A stretch of DNA of 64,000 nt from Myoxocephalus aenaeus (Eukaryota > Chordata > Actinopteri > Perciformes > Cottidae): the NCBI GenBank assembly GCA_038501785.1, contig JBAMJR010000350.1:2552501-2616500 (forward strand), given 5' to 3'. Numbering within the stretch: position 1 is the first letter of the stretch; each line of letters starts with the position of its first letter. A model generated the notes under the pieces. That model had not been told where the DNA came from. It worked only from the letters and a program-made list of their open reading frames with translations, and did no database searches. This document shows positions 13,206 to 26,662 of the stretch, piece after piece. A program made the translations under genes and the position numbers.

Positions 13206-13754
13206 GGTGACGATGCTGCGTCACAGTAGCGGGACAAAAGACTGAACACGATGCGATGGCCCTCTGCGACACACTGATTGAATTGGAGCTCAAAAGGCAC
13301 TTTTCCGAGTAACACAAGCACTAAAAGAGTATGATAACGATAGGAACCTGATTAAAAAAGAGCAATACAGTACAAGTTAGTACCATTGCTAGGATTGGTA
13401 CAATTAAACCTACTATAAGTACTCCTACTTCTTTAGCTGGTACACCGATAAACGTGTTTTGCTATGATTCTTTTTCGTATGCCTAAAACGCTTTTCAGTA
13501 ACTGCTATAACAACCACTATCGTGTCTATATTTTCCCTGCGTTTTCTCCATCATTACCCCCATCATCACACCACTTTACCTCTGTCCTCTCTGTAGCCCT
13601 CCCTCCCTCACTTCCTCCACCCCCTCCCCCATCTCTTCCAGGGCTAGTGTTCATGTGGAGTGAAGTCCTCTCTCCTTCGCTCTGTCTCTCTCTCAATCTG
13701 GGCTCCATGCTGTGCCGGTTTAATTGCAACAGCACCCTCGTGTGCCAGTCGGGC

Positions 13755-13756
<2 letters not shown>

Positions 13757-13807
<51 letters not shown>
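13757..13807. repeat. (GT)25 microsatellite
   Basis: Perfect GT dinucleotides inside a pyrimidine-rich region. Confidence 0.95.
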
Positions 13808-13809
<2 letters not shown>

Positions 13810-14391
13810 AGAAAAAGAGAGGGAAGAGATGGAAGGAGAGACCTCCTCAGAGTGTTCAAGGATAAGCAGCAGGGTGCCGGGCCACATTCCTCTCTCTCCT
13901 CTCTTCCACCTTGTTTTCCATTCACTCTCCTCATCCTCCTCCTCTGATGCTGCTGCTGCCGCTCCACCTTCCCTCTCCTCTTCCACTTCCATGACATCCG
14001 CTCACTCCTCACGGCTCCCTCTTGTCTTCCTCTCTGCTCCCCACTAGGCAACTGCGGGAAAGGCCCCTCTCATCATTTCGCCTCTTCCCCGGCTCCCCCT
14101 CCATCTCAATCTACCTCCCACCAACATTCGCGCACCACCGCTGTATCTTCCCCTGCTGACTCCCTCGTCTGTCTCACCCCTCTCTCTCTCTCATCCATCC
14201 ATTGCGCCCCATGCAACCCCCACCCCTCTCCTGGTCGTACCTCCCATGACGCCCGTGGAGACTTCCTGTCAGAGCTCCCTGCTCCTCAGTCCTCTCCTTA
14301 ATCAGCTGTCAAATATCAAACGCTCCTCTTTCCCTCTACTTCCACCCATGGGCCCCCCCCCTGCTGTCTGTGCAAAGAGGCACATACATGA

Positions 14392-14392
<1 letters not shown>

Positions 14393-14445
<53 letters not shown>
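14393..14445. repeat. (CA)26 microsatellite
   Basis: Perfect CA dinucleotides. Another CA tract follows at 14652-14689. Confidence 0.95.
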
Positions 14446-14448
<3 letters not shown>

Positions 14449-14649
14449 TTGTGAACTTGCCAATGACCACACACATAACAGACACAATGACTGGAGGTTG
14501 TGTGTAACTTGCCTGCATTTAACTGAATACTAATATAAGTTTATCAAAGGTAGTCTGTTCATATCACTCATCTCACACACACTTGTCTCGGTCCGATGAT
14601 GTTAAGGAGACATTTTTGACATCGTAATTTTGTAAACATGGGTGGTACC

Positions 14650-14690
<41 letters not shown>

Positions 14691-14869
14691 GCTAAGGATG
14701 TCTCCCCATAACTCGCACACAGTTCATGATGATGGAGAGCTGGTGTTTCCCACTTAATGACAGCACAACACTCGCCCACTCCGTCTACCTGTCAGCACTG
14801 GCGCGTGCGTGCCTTCATGTCAGTGTGTGTGCGTGGGGTTTATTAATTCACTCATCTGCTAATGTTGTG

Positions 14870-15000
14870 CAGCTGGGGAGAAAGAGAAAGAGGGATAAAG
14901 GGGGGAGGGGGGGAGAAGGTGAGTGTTTGGATGAGAGACAAAAAGGGTGGAGAGATATTTAGAGAGAGAGAGAGGGGGGCGGGGGGGGGGGGAGACAAAG
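14870..15000. repeat. G/A-rich low-complexity stretch with long G run
   Basis: gaaagagaaagagggataaa passes into gagagagagagaggggggcg and a G run to about 14992. Confidence 0.75.
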
Positions 15001-15109
15001 GATAAGACAGAGAGATGAACGGGCGGTCCAGAGTGGATGAAAGGTTGAAGTAACGTTGTTTAATCACCTCAGCTTCTGCTGCTGCTTCCAGACACACAAC
15101 ACACACTTG

Positions 15110-15990
15110 TCTAAATGATTAGTCATTAGCCAATGAACCCACTGGCAGACAGACAAGCAACGATAAATCTAACAAAACCATCATCAGTGTCTTGCAGGTA
15201 CCCTGAGAAAACAAACACCACTGACCAAACACTTTCTAATTTCTATGGTCAACAGCAGGAGGATTCTGCAGCAGCTGCTTCACAGTGAAGCCGTTTGGAA
15301 ACCCCATAGATCTACAATACAAGAGCGGTGTTCTCTGTTGCATCAAGACAATCTCAACTCGAAAACTTTTTACCACATCTCAAATACGATGGGGCTTCTG
15401 AAACACTGGACGTGGGCATGTCCATGCAACACGCTGCACAGACAGACTATCACCAGATCTACTGTCTGACTTGGTCTGGAAATACTTCTGCTGCTATTAA
15501 AACAGGCTCCTCGCTCAGAGGAAGCAACAGAACTGCATACCAAGGTTCAAACACACATTTCACATTTCACGGAAAATACTATTTGTCTCCAAAATTATGT
15601 TATTAATAACCACATGAAACTAAATGAACAAAGCAATTGCTGAAGTCAAGAAAGAAAAGAATCAATATTGTTGTAACGCAATCGACTCCACATTGCTAGT
15701 CAAATGAAAACAGCCGGCCTACTGAAACACATCCACGGTTCACTTTGGGTCCTGAGCCCTGGTTTGACACTACTGCTCGGCTGTTTAAACATCTAGCTCA
15801 CTCTATTGTCCTGTCTGACTAGACAGGGTTTCCAATCCAACGAAGCAGGGGCCTGGTCCCAATGGCCCAGCCCCACAGAGCTGCTGCGACGCTAACACAC
15901 TTACACTCGTACTGTATAATGTAGTGGGAGAACCCAGGACCTCGGCATCATGCAGTGCAACGGGTTATATGGCAACCAGACAGCCAACAA
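15110..15990. other. Unique stretch, no gene seen
   Basis: Two overlapping frames of 74 and 92 codons on the plus strand show no recognisable motif. Confidence 0.4.
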
Positions 15991-16260
15991 GCACACACAC
16001 ACACACACACGCACACACACAGCACAGAGGACGTGCCGTGCCACCCGTAACCTGATCTCTGTGCACAGTTTCAAGAAAAGTGACACACAAAGGACAGAAT
16101 CTATAAAAACAATGAGGGGTTGTGGTGAGGGAAGAGCAAAACAAGAAAAATAACAGCTGAAGGGGGGGAGAGAGAGAGAGAGAGGGGTGGAGGAGCAATG
16201 AAGGGGCCCCCTTGGGACCGGTGGTCCATTCAAAACATAGTAGGGGGTGCATTCTTCCAT

Positions 16261-16292
<32 letters not shown>

Positions 16293-16473
16293 CTTTTTTT
16301 AACTCCTCAGTCACACACCTTGCACACCATGAGATCAGGACCAATAAATTGGGGAATGTGTGTGTTTGCTTGTTGTGCTGGATATGAGCAAGACTGCACA
16401 TTCATGTTCTGCAGTACGGTGTGTTTATGTGCTCTGTGTGTCCATTTTCTGGCTGCAGGTGAGCTCTGCTCCA

Positions 16474-16476
<3 letters not shown>

Positions 16477-16543
<67 letters not shown>
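16477..16543. repeat. (GT)33 microsatellite
   Basis: Perfect GT dinucleotides. A short CA tract (15992-16021) and a TC tract (about 16270-16293) lie upstream. Confidence 0.95.
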
Positions 16544-16545
<2 letters not shown>

Positions 16546-16929
16546 CAGGTTATTTCTTGTATGTGTTTTCCACATGGGCTTGTGCCCTTTTGTATGTGCA
16601 GTACGACTGCGTGGGTATGCTGCCGAGGCAGGAGACAGAACAAGTCTGTTTAATCCACAGCAGCCCTGGACACACCAGCGCAGCATGCTAACACAACCGT
16701 AACACGTGCACGCAAACACACCGGCTCGGGTGTGTTTGCGTGTGTTGGGGAGCTGCCTCGTTACCACACATGGGCAATCCATCCACCGCCTCACAGAGAG
16801 CGGGATACAGCAATGGGAAAATGGATAAATGGTAAGGGAGCGGGATGCATGATGGGAGGTATGGAAGAGACGGGAAGAGAGAGAGAGAGAAGAGAGTGAG
16901 AGAGTGGTAATGTATTCCTCAGCACACAA

Positions 16930-17999
16930 CCATTCACTCTCTCACACTTGTAAAATTACCTTCTGTTAATAACTAATGTGATCAATTTGAACGACTGTAC
17001 CAAGAATCCGCCATTGCTCTATATGCCAACAGCTGTGATTCTAGTCGGCCTGGTATTTAAAAAAAAATGACCCCCTGTAAAGGTGTCAGCTGTTCATATG
17101 TCCTCCCAGAATGCATACAGCAACTATACTCTGAATATTACCATGGAAACTGAGCAGGTGTATGAATAACCATGAGAACCGTGGTCCTGATCAAACAAGA
17201 AGTGAGTGTTAAACTTAATCAAATGATGAGAACGTAGAGCACCAGAGATGTGTTTTGAGTCACACATTACATTGCAATAAACGTTAATTTACTCCCATGG
17301 AGCCATTTTGTAATTTCTGGGGTCTGAGAGCGCTTATAGGTCATATTTCCACCCGCGATCCATAGAGTCAGTGGCACGTCGTTGCAAACACATTACACCA
17401 CATAACAGACCTGCCTCTGACAAATAAATAAAATGTATGTCTTTCATGTTCATGCATGTCATAAACATTGACTTCATCAATTTTGACAAACACAGCAAAT
17501 TATATCTTATCATAGTAAAAAAAAACCACCAATTAAGTACTGTTATAAGAGGTCGAGGTATATGTCTTTTTTTTGTGCCAATACATTGTCGTGGCCCTCA
17601 CACTTGTCAAGCCAATTCTAACTGAAGGCTTGTTTAAAGAGTATTTTAATACGTCTCCGAGATTGACGGCACACTACGAAGTTGCACAAAACCGTGTACA
17701 AAAAGAGATGACGCACAGGGAAGAAAGGTTGGGAGCGTGATTCTAACTTATAATGGCGTGAGTACACAGCATGCGCTGCCACTCCCCAGGGACGCCCCTC
17801 TCCTGATCTCTCCCTTCCTCTTCTCCATCTTTGCTCCTTCCCTTTCATTTGAACACCCCTCGCCTCAAATAAGGCCTTCAGCTGGGTATGGACGTCCCTC
17901 GAACAGTGCCGGGTAAAAGTGCCAGAGTCAGCGCACGGAGAGAGGGATGAAAAGAATGAGTGAAAGAACAGAGGGAAAGAAATCCTAATGACTGGCTGA
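16930..17999. other. Unique AT-rich stretch, no gene seen
   Basis: No microsatellite, finger motif or RNA gene was recognised. Confidence 0.45.
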
Positions 18000-18300
18000 C
18001 CCCCCCCCCCCCCCCACTCCCTCAAAATAATACAAAATAAAAATAAAAAAGGGCACAAATGGAAGGATGTGGGCAGAGGTACGGCACTGAGTCTGCGGAG
18101 GTAGAGGAGCGAGCCAAAGGAAGACGGGTGAGGAGATGGAGGAGCTGTGATGGTTAGTCTGTGTTTAACAATAACTGGGGAGGAGAGAGTACTGAGAAAG
18201 GAAGAGAGGAGAGGACACAGAGAGAGGAGGGAAGGTGGGGAATGGAGAAGAAAATGAGTGTTGATGGAGAGGAGGAAACAAAGAGGGTGGAACACGAGAC
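18000..18300. repeat. C homopolymer and purine-rich stretch
   Basis: About 16 C at 18000-18015 are followed by GA-rich sequence (gaggagagga type) from about 18110 to 18300. No gene is seen. Confidence 0.7.
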
Positions 18301-18559
18301 AGTGGCTGTTTATTTCCATAGTGAAAAGGCGAATGAAAAGCAGGCCCAAAAGAATAAACCGCGGCATGATGGGAAATTTAAAAAGCGGGGAGCAAAAACT
18401 GGAAAAAGAGGAAAAGATGAGAGAAAAGTAGCTTTTCACATCTCTGTTGAAGGCCACCTAATTTGCTGATGTATGAGTGTGTAGTTTATTTTTTTAATAG
18501 CGGCTATTTGTTGTGTGACAGGTGGTGCAGGATTTCAAGATTATTCAAGTGATAATAAT

Positions 18560-18622
18560 GTGAGTTATGCCAGATAAGAGTATCTGCTCAATGCGAACAA
18601 TGTAAATGTGAATGTAATGGGA
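18560..18622 (+). mobile_element. SINE-tail-like fragment
   Basis: The words gataagagtatctgctcaat and atgtaaatgtgaatgtaatg match the pattern of the conserved 3' tail of several fish SINEs (..ataagcgtctgctaaatga.. then ..aatgtaaatg..). Only the tail is recognisable. Confidence 0.4.
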
Positions 18623-18639
18623 AAGACGAGAGGAGTCAG

Positions 18640-18965
18640 TGTGAAAGAAAAAAAAAGTGGGGGGGAGGGAAGGAGAGAAGCATGAAGCCATAATTTAACA
18701 GAATAGATAGAGGAGGGAGGACTGCGGGTGGGGGGGCTGATGAAGGGACGATGCAGGGGGGCCGAGATCTAAGCCGTACCACTCCTCCCTACACTCTTAC
18801 CTAGGAAAAGAGGGATTTGCTCTCCCTGGGAGGGATGGAGGGAGGCGGGGAAGGAGAGATGAGGAGAACAGGAGGACCACTAAGAGAGAGAGGGGTGGGG
18901 GTAAGGGGGGTTAGAGGGAGGACTGGGGATAAAGGCAAAACAGATCAAGAAGGGAAAAAAAAAAG
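18640..18965. repeat. G/A-rich low-complexity stretch
   Basis: Mostly G and A on the plus strand (ggggagggaaggagag, gggatggagggaggcggg). The 85-codon frame over 18817-19074 is a product of this composition. Confidence 0.7.
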
Positions 18966-20174
18966 AGAAGAAGGTCCCCACCGCGCTCACCCTGTTACTG
19001 ATGCTCAGGAGACCGTTTTAATGTGGAGACGCAGTGGAACAACATTTTCAAAGAAGAGGTCCACACTCGCATAATGCAAAATTCCGTCTATTATCTTTTT
19101 TAGAATAAGAATAAGAATCCCCCCCACCAAAAAAAAGAACAGCACAGGAGCAGAAGTAAGAAGAAAATCAACATGCTGTTTCTCGCATCCATGTAGTCTG
19201 GTGCCTTTACTGCCGCGTGTAGATTTATGTGTTTGTACTAAAGATCCCCAGGAAAAAAAAAAACATTAAAATATGCATAAAACATGAATCCTTATTCACA
19301 GAGCAAGTCCCTTTGTACTTTGTACATGCATAAATTATCCTGCTGACAAATCACTGCTCACTGTGTGTGGAGATGGACAAAACCGTGTTCCAGTTGGAAC
19401 ACATCAGGTGTCTTTTGTTTGCTGGATTTAAAGTGACCTTTGTAGGAACTCTCTGGTCAGTATCCCATGGGGGATGATGGGAAAATATGGAGAGAGAGGC
19501 AGCTTGTACTGACATGGGTCCCCTAATGGCTCGACCCGAGACCTCCCCATCACCTCCCGGAACAACCCTGTTTCTCTCTCACCTCCTTCACCGACCGAAC
19601 TGTTCCCACAGAGCCTTTACCTATAAGGTCTTGTCTGCACTGAGTCCTCCCGCTTTCTTTTACTCCAACAACCTTCCCCTACCTCCTTGTTTCCTTCCCC
19701 CCTTCCCCCCTTCTAACCTCATTTGCTGTCTGTTTCTCAAGTCATATTTTCTGCTGCTCTTGATAATAATGATTCTACTTTTTCGCCCCCTCCGTTTGCA
19801 GATTTCTTTGAAATAGTTTACTATTATATAAAAAACTACTTTTTTGGTCGGTGCCCTTGTTTTCTAGCACAGGATCATTAGCTCGGTCACTTGAAGAAAC
19901 CTTCTTTAACGTCTGTTTCAGTCACTGCAAAAAGTGTGCTTTTGTTGACCATGTGAAAGCTGTAACTGCATGTTTCAAATTGCACTCCCATCTCCGCTGC
20001 TCACACCCCGCCCGCCACCTTCTTTATGGGGAACCAGTTGAAGTGCATTCTGGGAGATGCCAGGCTTCTTTATAATCTACCAGCAGGCTTTCACAGCTGC
20101 CCGTCAGCTACCCAACAGACATGCACACACGTCCGTACGGAGGACGCCAAGTGGCACTGAAGGGATTCTGTGTG

Positions 20175-20177
<3 letters not shown>

Positions 20178-20261
<84 letters not shown>
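20178..20261. repeat. (GA)42 microsatellite
   Basis: Perfect GA dinucleotides, 84 bp. Confidence 0.95.
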
Positions 20262-20263
<2 letters not shown>

Positions 20264-21134
20264 CAGAGTCCTGCCTTATACAACTTAAAAAAACTAAATC
20301 CTGGTCCCCTACTTTTTCCTCAAGACATGTAGACTACTTTTTCAGGAGCCTCTAGTGTATCTCTACCTCCCTCTTGTTTCTCCCTCTCTTTCGCTGTCGT
20401 TTCTTCCCAACTCAAAACTCAATTAGTAAATTAGTTCCAGCTCGCCAAGCGTTAAACAGCGGCCTGGGACCACGTAAACACACTCCACACTCCATTAGGG
20501 CTCCGCAAGCGCCATACAACCTAAAAACCCTTGGTACACAGGCACACACATGCACACTACCAGAGTAATTAATTTATCCACTCACAAAGGATATGCACAC
20601 AAACACAAACACACCAGCGTAGTTGTGGTGTGCCTGGTCATTGTCCCAATCGCCATATCTTTTGAAATGAAAGCGGAAAAATGCAACGCAAGACATACGT
20701 ATTTTTCATGTTTCCTTCTGCCTGCGTTTGAGACTCAAAATCTAACCTTCAATAGGAAGTACCAGAGAGGGTGAGAGCAGAAGGAGACATTTAAATGATG
20801 GACTGTGACAAAATAACCAAAATTGAGCACTTGTCCCACAGACAAGTGGAGTTACAAACGTACCCACGCACCCACATTCAGACACACAGTCGTGTGAGCG
20901 TGCAGCACTAAAGTACGACTGAGCTGGTTAAAAGCAAGCCTTCGTGGTCTTTAAAAATTAAAAACACACACGCTCAAGCGCTCAGTGGTGTATTTTGACA
21001 GTGTGTGATGACCGTGGGTAAAGCACTTAAGCTGCTGTAATTAGGCTGATCGCAGTGGCGACAGAAGATGCTTTCTTTCATCCCCTCACTTCAGAAACCG
21101 GCAGGACACACTGAGGCACACTGACACAAGGAAA

Positions 21135-21136
<2 letters not shown>

Positions 21137-21218
<82 letters not shown>
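21137..21218. repeat. (CA)41 microsatellite
   Basis: Perfect AC dinucleotides. Confidence 0.95.
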
Positions 21219-21220
<2 letters not shown>

Positions 21221-22029
21221 TATTTGTGTTATGGCCAAGCGCAGACTCAGAGGGACGGATGCATTACGCGCTAACATGCAAAGACACAGAAAGACAGGTT
21301 AACACACAAACACAGCATGCGTGGGAGTCACAACCGTGACGTGCAGACAAAAAGCCGCTTGTTCTCCGTCATGTACCAAACATTGACGGTATAAAACACA
21401 AATTAATGCTTCGCTCTCTTTTCTCTGTCCGTCTTGCTTTACTATTCACCCGTTTCCCGCATCCTCGCATGTGTGTGAAAAGTAGAAGATGGAAGACATC
21501 TTCTTGCCGTTTGATTATTAAGGATAAGCCGGCATCGCAGGGGTGTTGTGCACTGCATTTCCCAGAAAGCCACATGTCAATCAAACAGAGAAGTTTGAGT
21601 GTCTGTAGGTGTCACTCTTGCCAGCTCTCACGTTAACTCCCCAGTGTTCGCTGTTGTTGAGCAATAAAAGCTTTCATGAACCGGGTACGAATGCAGAATC
21701 AGCAACGCTTGACATCCATCGGCAAGTCGTCACAATTTCTATTCACATTGTAATGCAGGTTTTTAACATTTAAATACTTTTTAAAGACCTGCGGACAACC
21801 CAAATTGGAGTTGTATAGCCAAGTAAAAGAAATAAATATGAGCACAGGTTGCGAGTGAAAGACGGCTGGAGAGAAAATGAAAGAATAACAGAGAGAGAAA
21901 GAGAGAAAGAGAGAAAGAGAGGCTCAGTGGAGCTGAGCCAGGGCTGAACAAAGAACTACAGTAACAGTCCACTGGCCTTACAGCTGCTCTCTGCACACAC
22001 ACTCCCTGGGCTCTGGCTCTGGGTATGTA

Positions 22030-22051
22030 GTGTGTGTGTGTGTGTGTGTGT

Positions 22052-22106
<55 letters not shown>
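22030..22106. repeat. (GT)38 microsatellite, one slip
   Basis: GT tract with one GG interruption near 22052. Confidence 0.95.
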
Positions 22107-22108
<2 letters not shown>

Positions 22109-22249
22109 ATAGGTGTCCACCCTTTCAGCAGTTGGACTGCCAACTCATAACCCCCTCCCTTCTGCAGAGAAGAGAAGGGGAGGGAGTGAGAGGGAGGAGC
22201 TCAGAGGAGAAGGGGGGAGAAAAAGGATAGAGGGACAGGCCGAAGGGAG

Positions 22250-23400
22250 TAAAAACATTTAGAGTAACAAATGTCTGTGTAATGCTCGGGTGAGGTGTGT
22301 ACCTGTAGTACCCTGTGAAGTCAAAAAATCTGAGGTAGGTACTTGTAATTCGCAGCAGAGCTTGTAAAACTGCTGGAGCATTCAGCTGGAACGTTTTTTA
22401 TCATTTGCAACACAACAGGAATCAGTACAACAGTTTTCTAATTATGTCCAAATTAGAGGACGGTTATTTCTCCATCTTCTGGTCTGCTGCCATATTTCTC
22501 CCCGTTCCCTCTCTGCCGCTTTATGTTCAGCGGCGTTCGTCCCCATCGCACCGTGTGAAGCATTAATTCCTCTTTTAGTTTCAGCTCAGTTTAACGTTCC
22601 TCCACGAATGGCAAAGACATCGGGTTTGCTCCGTAAACACCCTTAGACTGGATTACTGCCACTCTGCGACTTTCTCAGCTAGCTCGGTGCTAGTTGAGTG
22701 ATGGCAATGGGGCTGCACATTAAAACAACAAGGATGCTAATAAGAGTGAACTCTCATTCGGCGAGCGTGTGTTTCAATATTGTAAGTTAGCTGTTAGCTG
22801 TCATTTGGAATACACGTCAAGCAACAGAACAAAAAGTAATCAATGTTGCTATTGCTCCCCACTGTCTGAAAAAGTCAATGTAGTTAGTAGTTAATTTGAG
22901 AGGAGGAGGATGAGGAGAGGAATGCTGCCCCGTGGCCTTAAAGGAGCCGACATAAATGCAGTTATGAACATGTCATAACCTTTGTTATTCAAGGGAGGAG
23001 ATTATGAAAATGTTGGGCGGCAGTATTTTGTAACCTTCAAAACCCGAACAGAAAACGCACAGACGTAACAGATTTACAAATCATGACAAGAGCTTGAATT
23101 ATTTAGAATATAATAAGTAGCCCTAACTCACATCATAATAAAACAATTATGTTACACGATCATTATTAAGGGATCAGCGTGAATGTCATAGATCCTGTTC
23201 CTCTGCAGAAACTCTGCTTAAAACGTCACACTGCTCTCTCTCCCTCAACGTTTCTCTTTCATCTGTCCAACAAAGGCAAAATAAATGCAAAAGAAAAACT
23301 GGAAGGTACTATGATATTTAAAAAATAAAAATAATGAATTACATGACAACACAGGACGATCAAAGAAAGCTGATCATCTCACCAACAAATACATTACATT
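22250..23400. other. Unique AT-rich stretch, no gene seen
   Basis: Free of microsatellites for over 1.1 kb, unusual in this window. It contains AT-rich words (cattaattcctcttttag) that could mark a conserved element. Confidence 0.4.
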
Positions 23401-23411
23401 AATCAGCAACT

Positions 23412-23546
23412 ACTCTCTCTCTCTCTCTCTCCACACACACACACACACACACACAGGACCCCCTGCAGTTGTAATTAAAGGTGTCCTTGACAGTAAGACA
23501 GAGTGCTTTCACACTCTTGGACCCTTGAACATCAGGACTATTTAAA

Positions 23547-23571
<25 letters not shown>
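23412..23571. repeat. CT/CA cluster
   Basis: CT at about 23412-23430, CA at about 23432-23455 and CA at about 23546-23571. Confidence 0.9.
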
Positions 23572-23578
<7 letters not shown>

Positions 23579-23629
23579 TGCATCCACCATACCTTTCTAC
23601 ATCAACGTTTCATGGTCCATCTGGCGAGT

Positions 23630-23749
<120 letters not shown>

Positions 23750-24321
23750 CTGGGTAGAATTTACCACCCCTGATGACTTTCCACTTGCCTGTTCTCTGTT
23801 AGACAGAGGGCGTCAAGATCTAAAATAAATACTTCATGATTACTTGGAACACAAGCGTGCACATATGCAAAGGAAAAAAACTTGTCCAACAAAAACATAC
23901 ACATTTAAATACATGGGTGCACAGATCAGTGAAGAATGATGAGAAATGTATAAAGCTCAGCTTTAAACGTTCTCACTGTTTCTCTCACGGTTCCTCTGCA
24001 GTGGATGCATCTCTGCTTTTTATTTTTCCACAGTAAAAAAACCCTGGAAGCACTGCCTTCCGCAGTGAGTGTGTTTGTGTTACAGGCCATGTCTGTACGT
24101 TAAGCCTCGTGCTACTGCAGCGCACTGGGACTGCTGTGTGTACTCAATCTGTATGCATGGTGTGTGTGTGAGAGAGTGTGTGTGTGTCTGGAGTGTGCAT
24201 CTGCATTCTTGTGTGAGTGAATGTGTGTACATGTGTTTGGTCCAGGTGCTGGGACCTGTGTGTGTCCCTGGGCAGGGAATGCAGGGGTCCCTGGACTCTC
24301 CTCTGCTTCCTGCTAACGAGA

Positions 24322-24322
<1 letters not shown>

Positions 24323-24367
<45 letters not shown>

Positions 24368-24470
24368 GCATCGATCAGGGTAAGGAAGAGGGTCGCTCTG
24401 CACCCCGTTAGCCAACCGCTAAGGACCGAGCGCCTTAGGGCACATCACCCCCGTCCACGCACACGCACAC

Positions 24471-24533
<63 letters not shown>
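24323..24533. repeat. Two CA microsatellites
   Basis: CA at 24323-24366 and an array with CG interruptions at about 24457-24533. Confidence 0.94.
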
Positions 24534-24535
<2 letters not shown>

Positions 24536-24643
24536 CAAACACACAGATATGTGATCTGAATTCAGGCCAGGAGTAAGGCATTGGAGCTGCCGCACATTGT
24601 AAAAAGGCAGGTCTTGCAGTTCACTGCTGGACCATGAACAGTT

Positions 24644-24773
24644 TGCCATGGCAACAACTGATGATGAAGAGAGTACCATAGCAACAACTGATGGTGCACA
24701 ACACAGTACCATTGCAAAAACTGATGGTGCAGAACAGTGTACCATAGCAACAACTATTAAACAATGCACGACA
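24644..24773. repeat. Minisatellite, about 33-bp unit, about 4 copies
   Basis: Units begin tgccatggcaacaactgatg, taccatagcaacaactgatg, taccattgcaaaaactgatg and taccatagcaacaactatta, spaced 30-33 bp. A CCATRGCAAC word is kept in nearly every unit. It is distinct from the surrounding dinucleotide repeats. Confidence 0.8.
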
Positions 24774-25065
24774 GTAACTCCCTTATAACAGTGTTTTGCA
24801 ACAACTCATAATAAACAGTGTAACAATGGTATAACACAAAATCAGAAAAAATACATTATTTACACTATGTCCTCTTTGTTATCCAAGCACAATTCTGAAA
24901 ATCTAAAATGATATATTAAAATGAACTCTGGAACACAACAGTCCCTCCCTCCTCCAGACACACACACACAAGCACAGGGATAGTGATGAGATTAATGAAG
25001 AAGGGAGCACTCTTAACATCTGCTCTGAAAGCAACCCTGTGTTGGGAGCCATGCTCAAAATATGT

Positions 25066-25066
<1 letters not shown>

Positions 25067-25128
<62 letters not shown>
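25067..25128. repeat. (GT)31 microsatellite
   Basis: Perfect GT dinucleotides. Confidence 0.95.
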
Positions 25129-25131
<3 letters not shown>

Positions 25132-26004
25132 ATCATGGTCACTCATAGCGTGCGGTGTGTGGCACTGCAGCCAAAAGACCTGTATGACATGTTATAACCC
25201 ACACAGGTCTCATTTATGATCTAACATGCACATATCCATTGCAAAATAATGAATAAATACAAGCAACTTTTGGAAAAGGTTGTTTGACTGTATTTAGCGT
25301 ACAGTTAGATTCAGAATATTTATTCATTTAAAAAAAGTAATTAAAATGGAATTTCAAGCATGGCAACCCATCCATCCGTCCGTCCGTCCATGTGTGTGTT
25401 TGTGTCAACAGGTGCAGTGAAAGGTGTGGGCCGAAGCCGAGTTACACCAGCTTTTATGTATTCTGTAATTAACACTGATCCCATATTTATTTACCGTTGC
25501 AGAGCAGATGTGATTGGACTACAGGGACCGCACATACACACACATACACACAGAGAGGCAGCATCATTAGAAACCATTAGCAGACAACATTAAGTGGCTA
25601 ACGGCTACAACAACACCAGGCTGTTAAACTTTATGATCATTATTATAGGTTGCTGCCGCTATGGTAACGCAAGGTGTACAACAGCTCATTTCTGATGACA
25701 GCAACAACTAAAACAATTGACGGATGACAGACTGAGAGGGGAGGATACGATGAGAGCTAGAATAGAGCTGATGGAGTTTTTTTTTTTTTGGTGCATTGTG
25801 TCACATTGTGTATGTTTTGATACATTCGTAATAAGTGTCATGACTTTGACAGGCCAATAAGAGAGTCAGTCCTACTGAAACCAATACTCTCTGACAGATA
25901 TGTTACCATACAGACTGCAAAACATGCAATTTAGCTTATAATAAATCATCAATCATACATGTGCAGCATCATTAGGGTTTAAAAATGCTCAGTGTAATAA
26001 ACTG

Positions 26005-26045
26005 CAACCACATTTTGCTGAGGGGACAATAAAGTCATTAAAGAT
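26005..26045 (+). mobile_element. Possible LINE 3'-end remnant
   Basis: ..gctgaggggacaataaagtc.. resembles the short polyadenylation-like ends of fish L2/RTE-type elements. It is too short to classify. Confidence 0.2.
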
Positions 26046-26253
26046 ACATTTAAAAGAAATAAAAACATAATGGTGTGGTGTAAGTGGTATTATTAGAAAC
26101 TAAAATAAGACACACAGGGAGGGGGATGTGCTGAGCGAGGCAAGTATCCATGAGTAAGCATCTGGGTGAACGAGAGGTTAAAAGAGGAGAGAGAGGAATA
26201 GGGAGGCGGGGCTGGAGCTGCTTGGTCTGCTCGTCTTCTCTCAGCCCCGGGCT

Positions 26254-26255
<2 letters not shown>

Positions 26256-26306
<51 letters not shown>

Positions 26307-26384
26307 AAAAGGCCAGCTTCTTCTCTGATGCAGTATTCTGTGTGTGTGTGTGTGTGTGTGTGTGAGTGTGTGTGTGTGTGTGTG
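26256..26384. repeat. (AG)25 and (GT)n pair
   Basis: AG at 26256-26305 and GT with one interruption at 26339-26384. Confidence 0.94.
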
Positions 26385-26559
26385 CATAATTGTGCCTGTT
26401 TGTGTGTATGAATAATTCAGGTCCATGGAGAGGGCAGCCTGCTGCGGTAATGAGGAGGACATGCATTGATACCAAATATTGCTGGTGGGAAGCTATCGAT
26501 CCAACAGCCATTTGTCCAAACTTAAATCTGGAAGCCGGCGCTGTCTGCAGCCTTTACAG

Positions 26560-26660
26560 TGACTAATGGACAGATGAGCAGACAGCGAGACGGATCATAA
26601 TTATGTTGGCATTTGTCTAATAAAGATGTGAAAATTAAAGAGAAAATTAAGACGGATTCA
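26560..26660. promoter_or_regulatory. Candidate intronic enhancer
   Basis: ggatcataattatgttggca, tctaataaagatgtgaaaat and taaagagaaaattaagacgg form a unique AT-rich stretch with homeodomain-type words just before the inverted-repeat element at 26663. Composition only. Confidence 0.22.
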
Positions 26661-26662
26661 AT

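Noticed and set aside
17618..18457. A 279-codon minus-strand frame
   Set aside because: It is dominated by Ser/Leu/Phe/Pro from pyrimidine-rich low-complexity sequence, with no domain or splice evidence.
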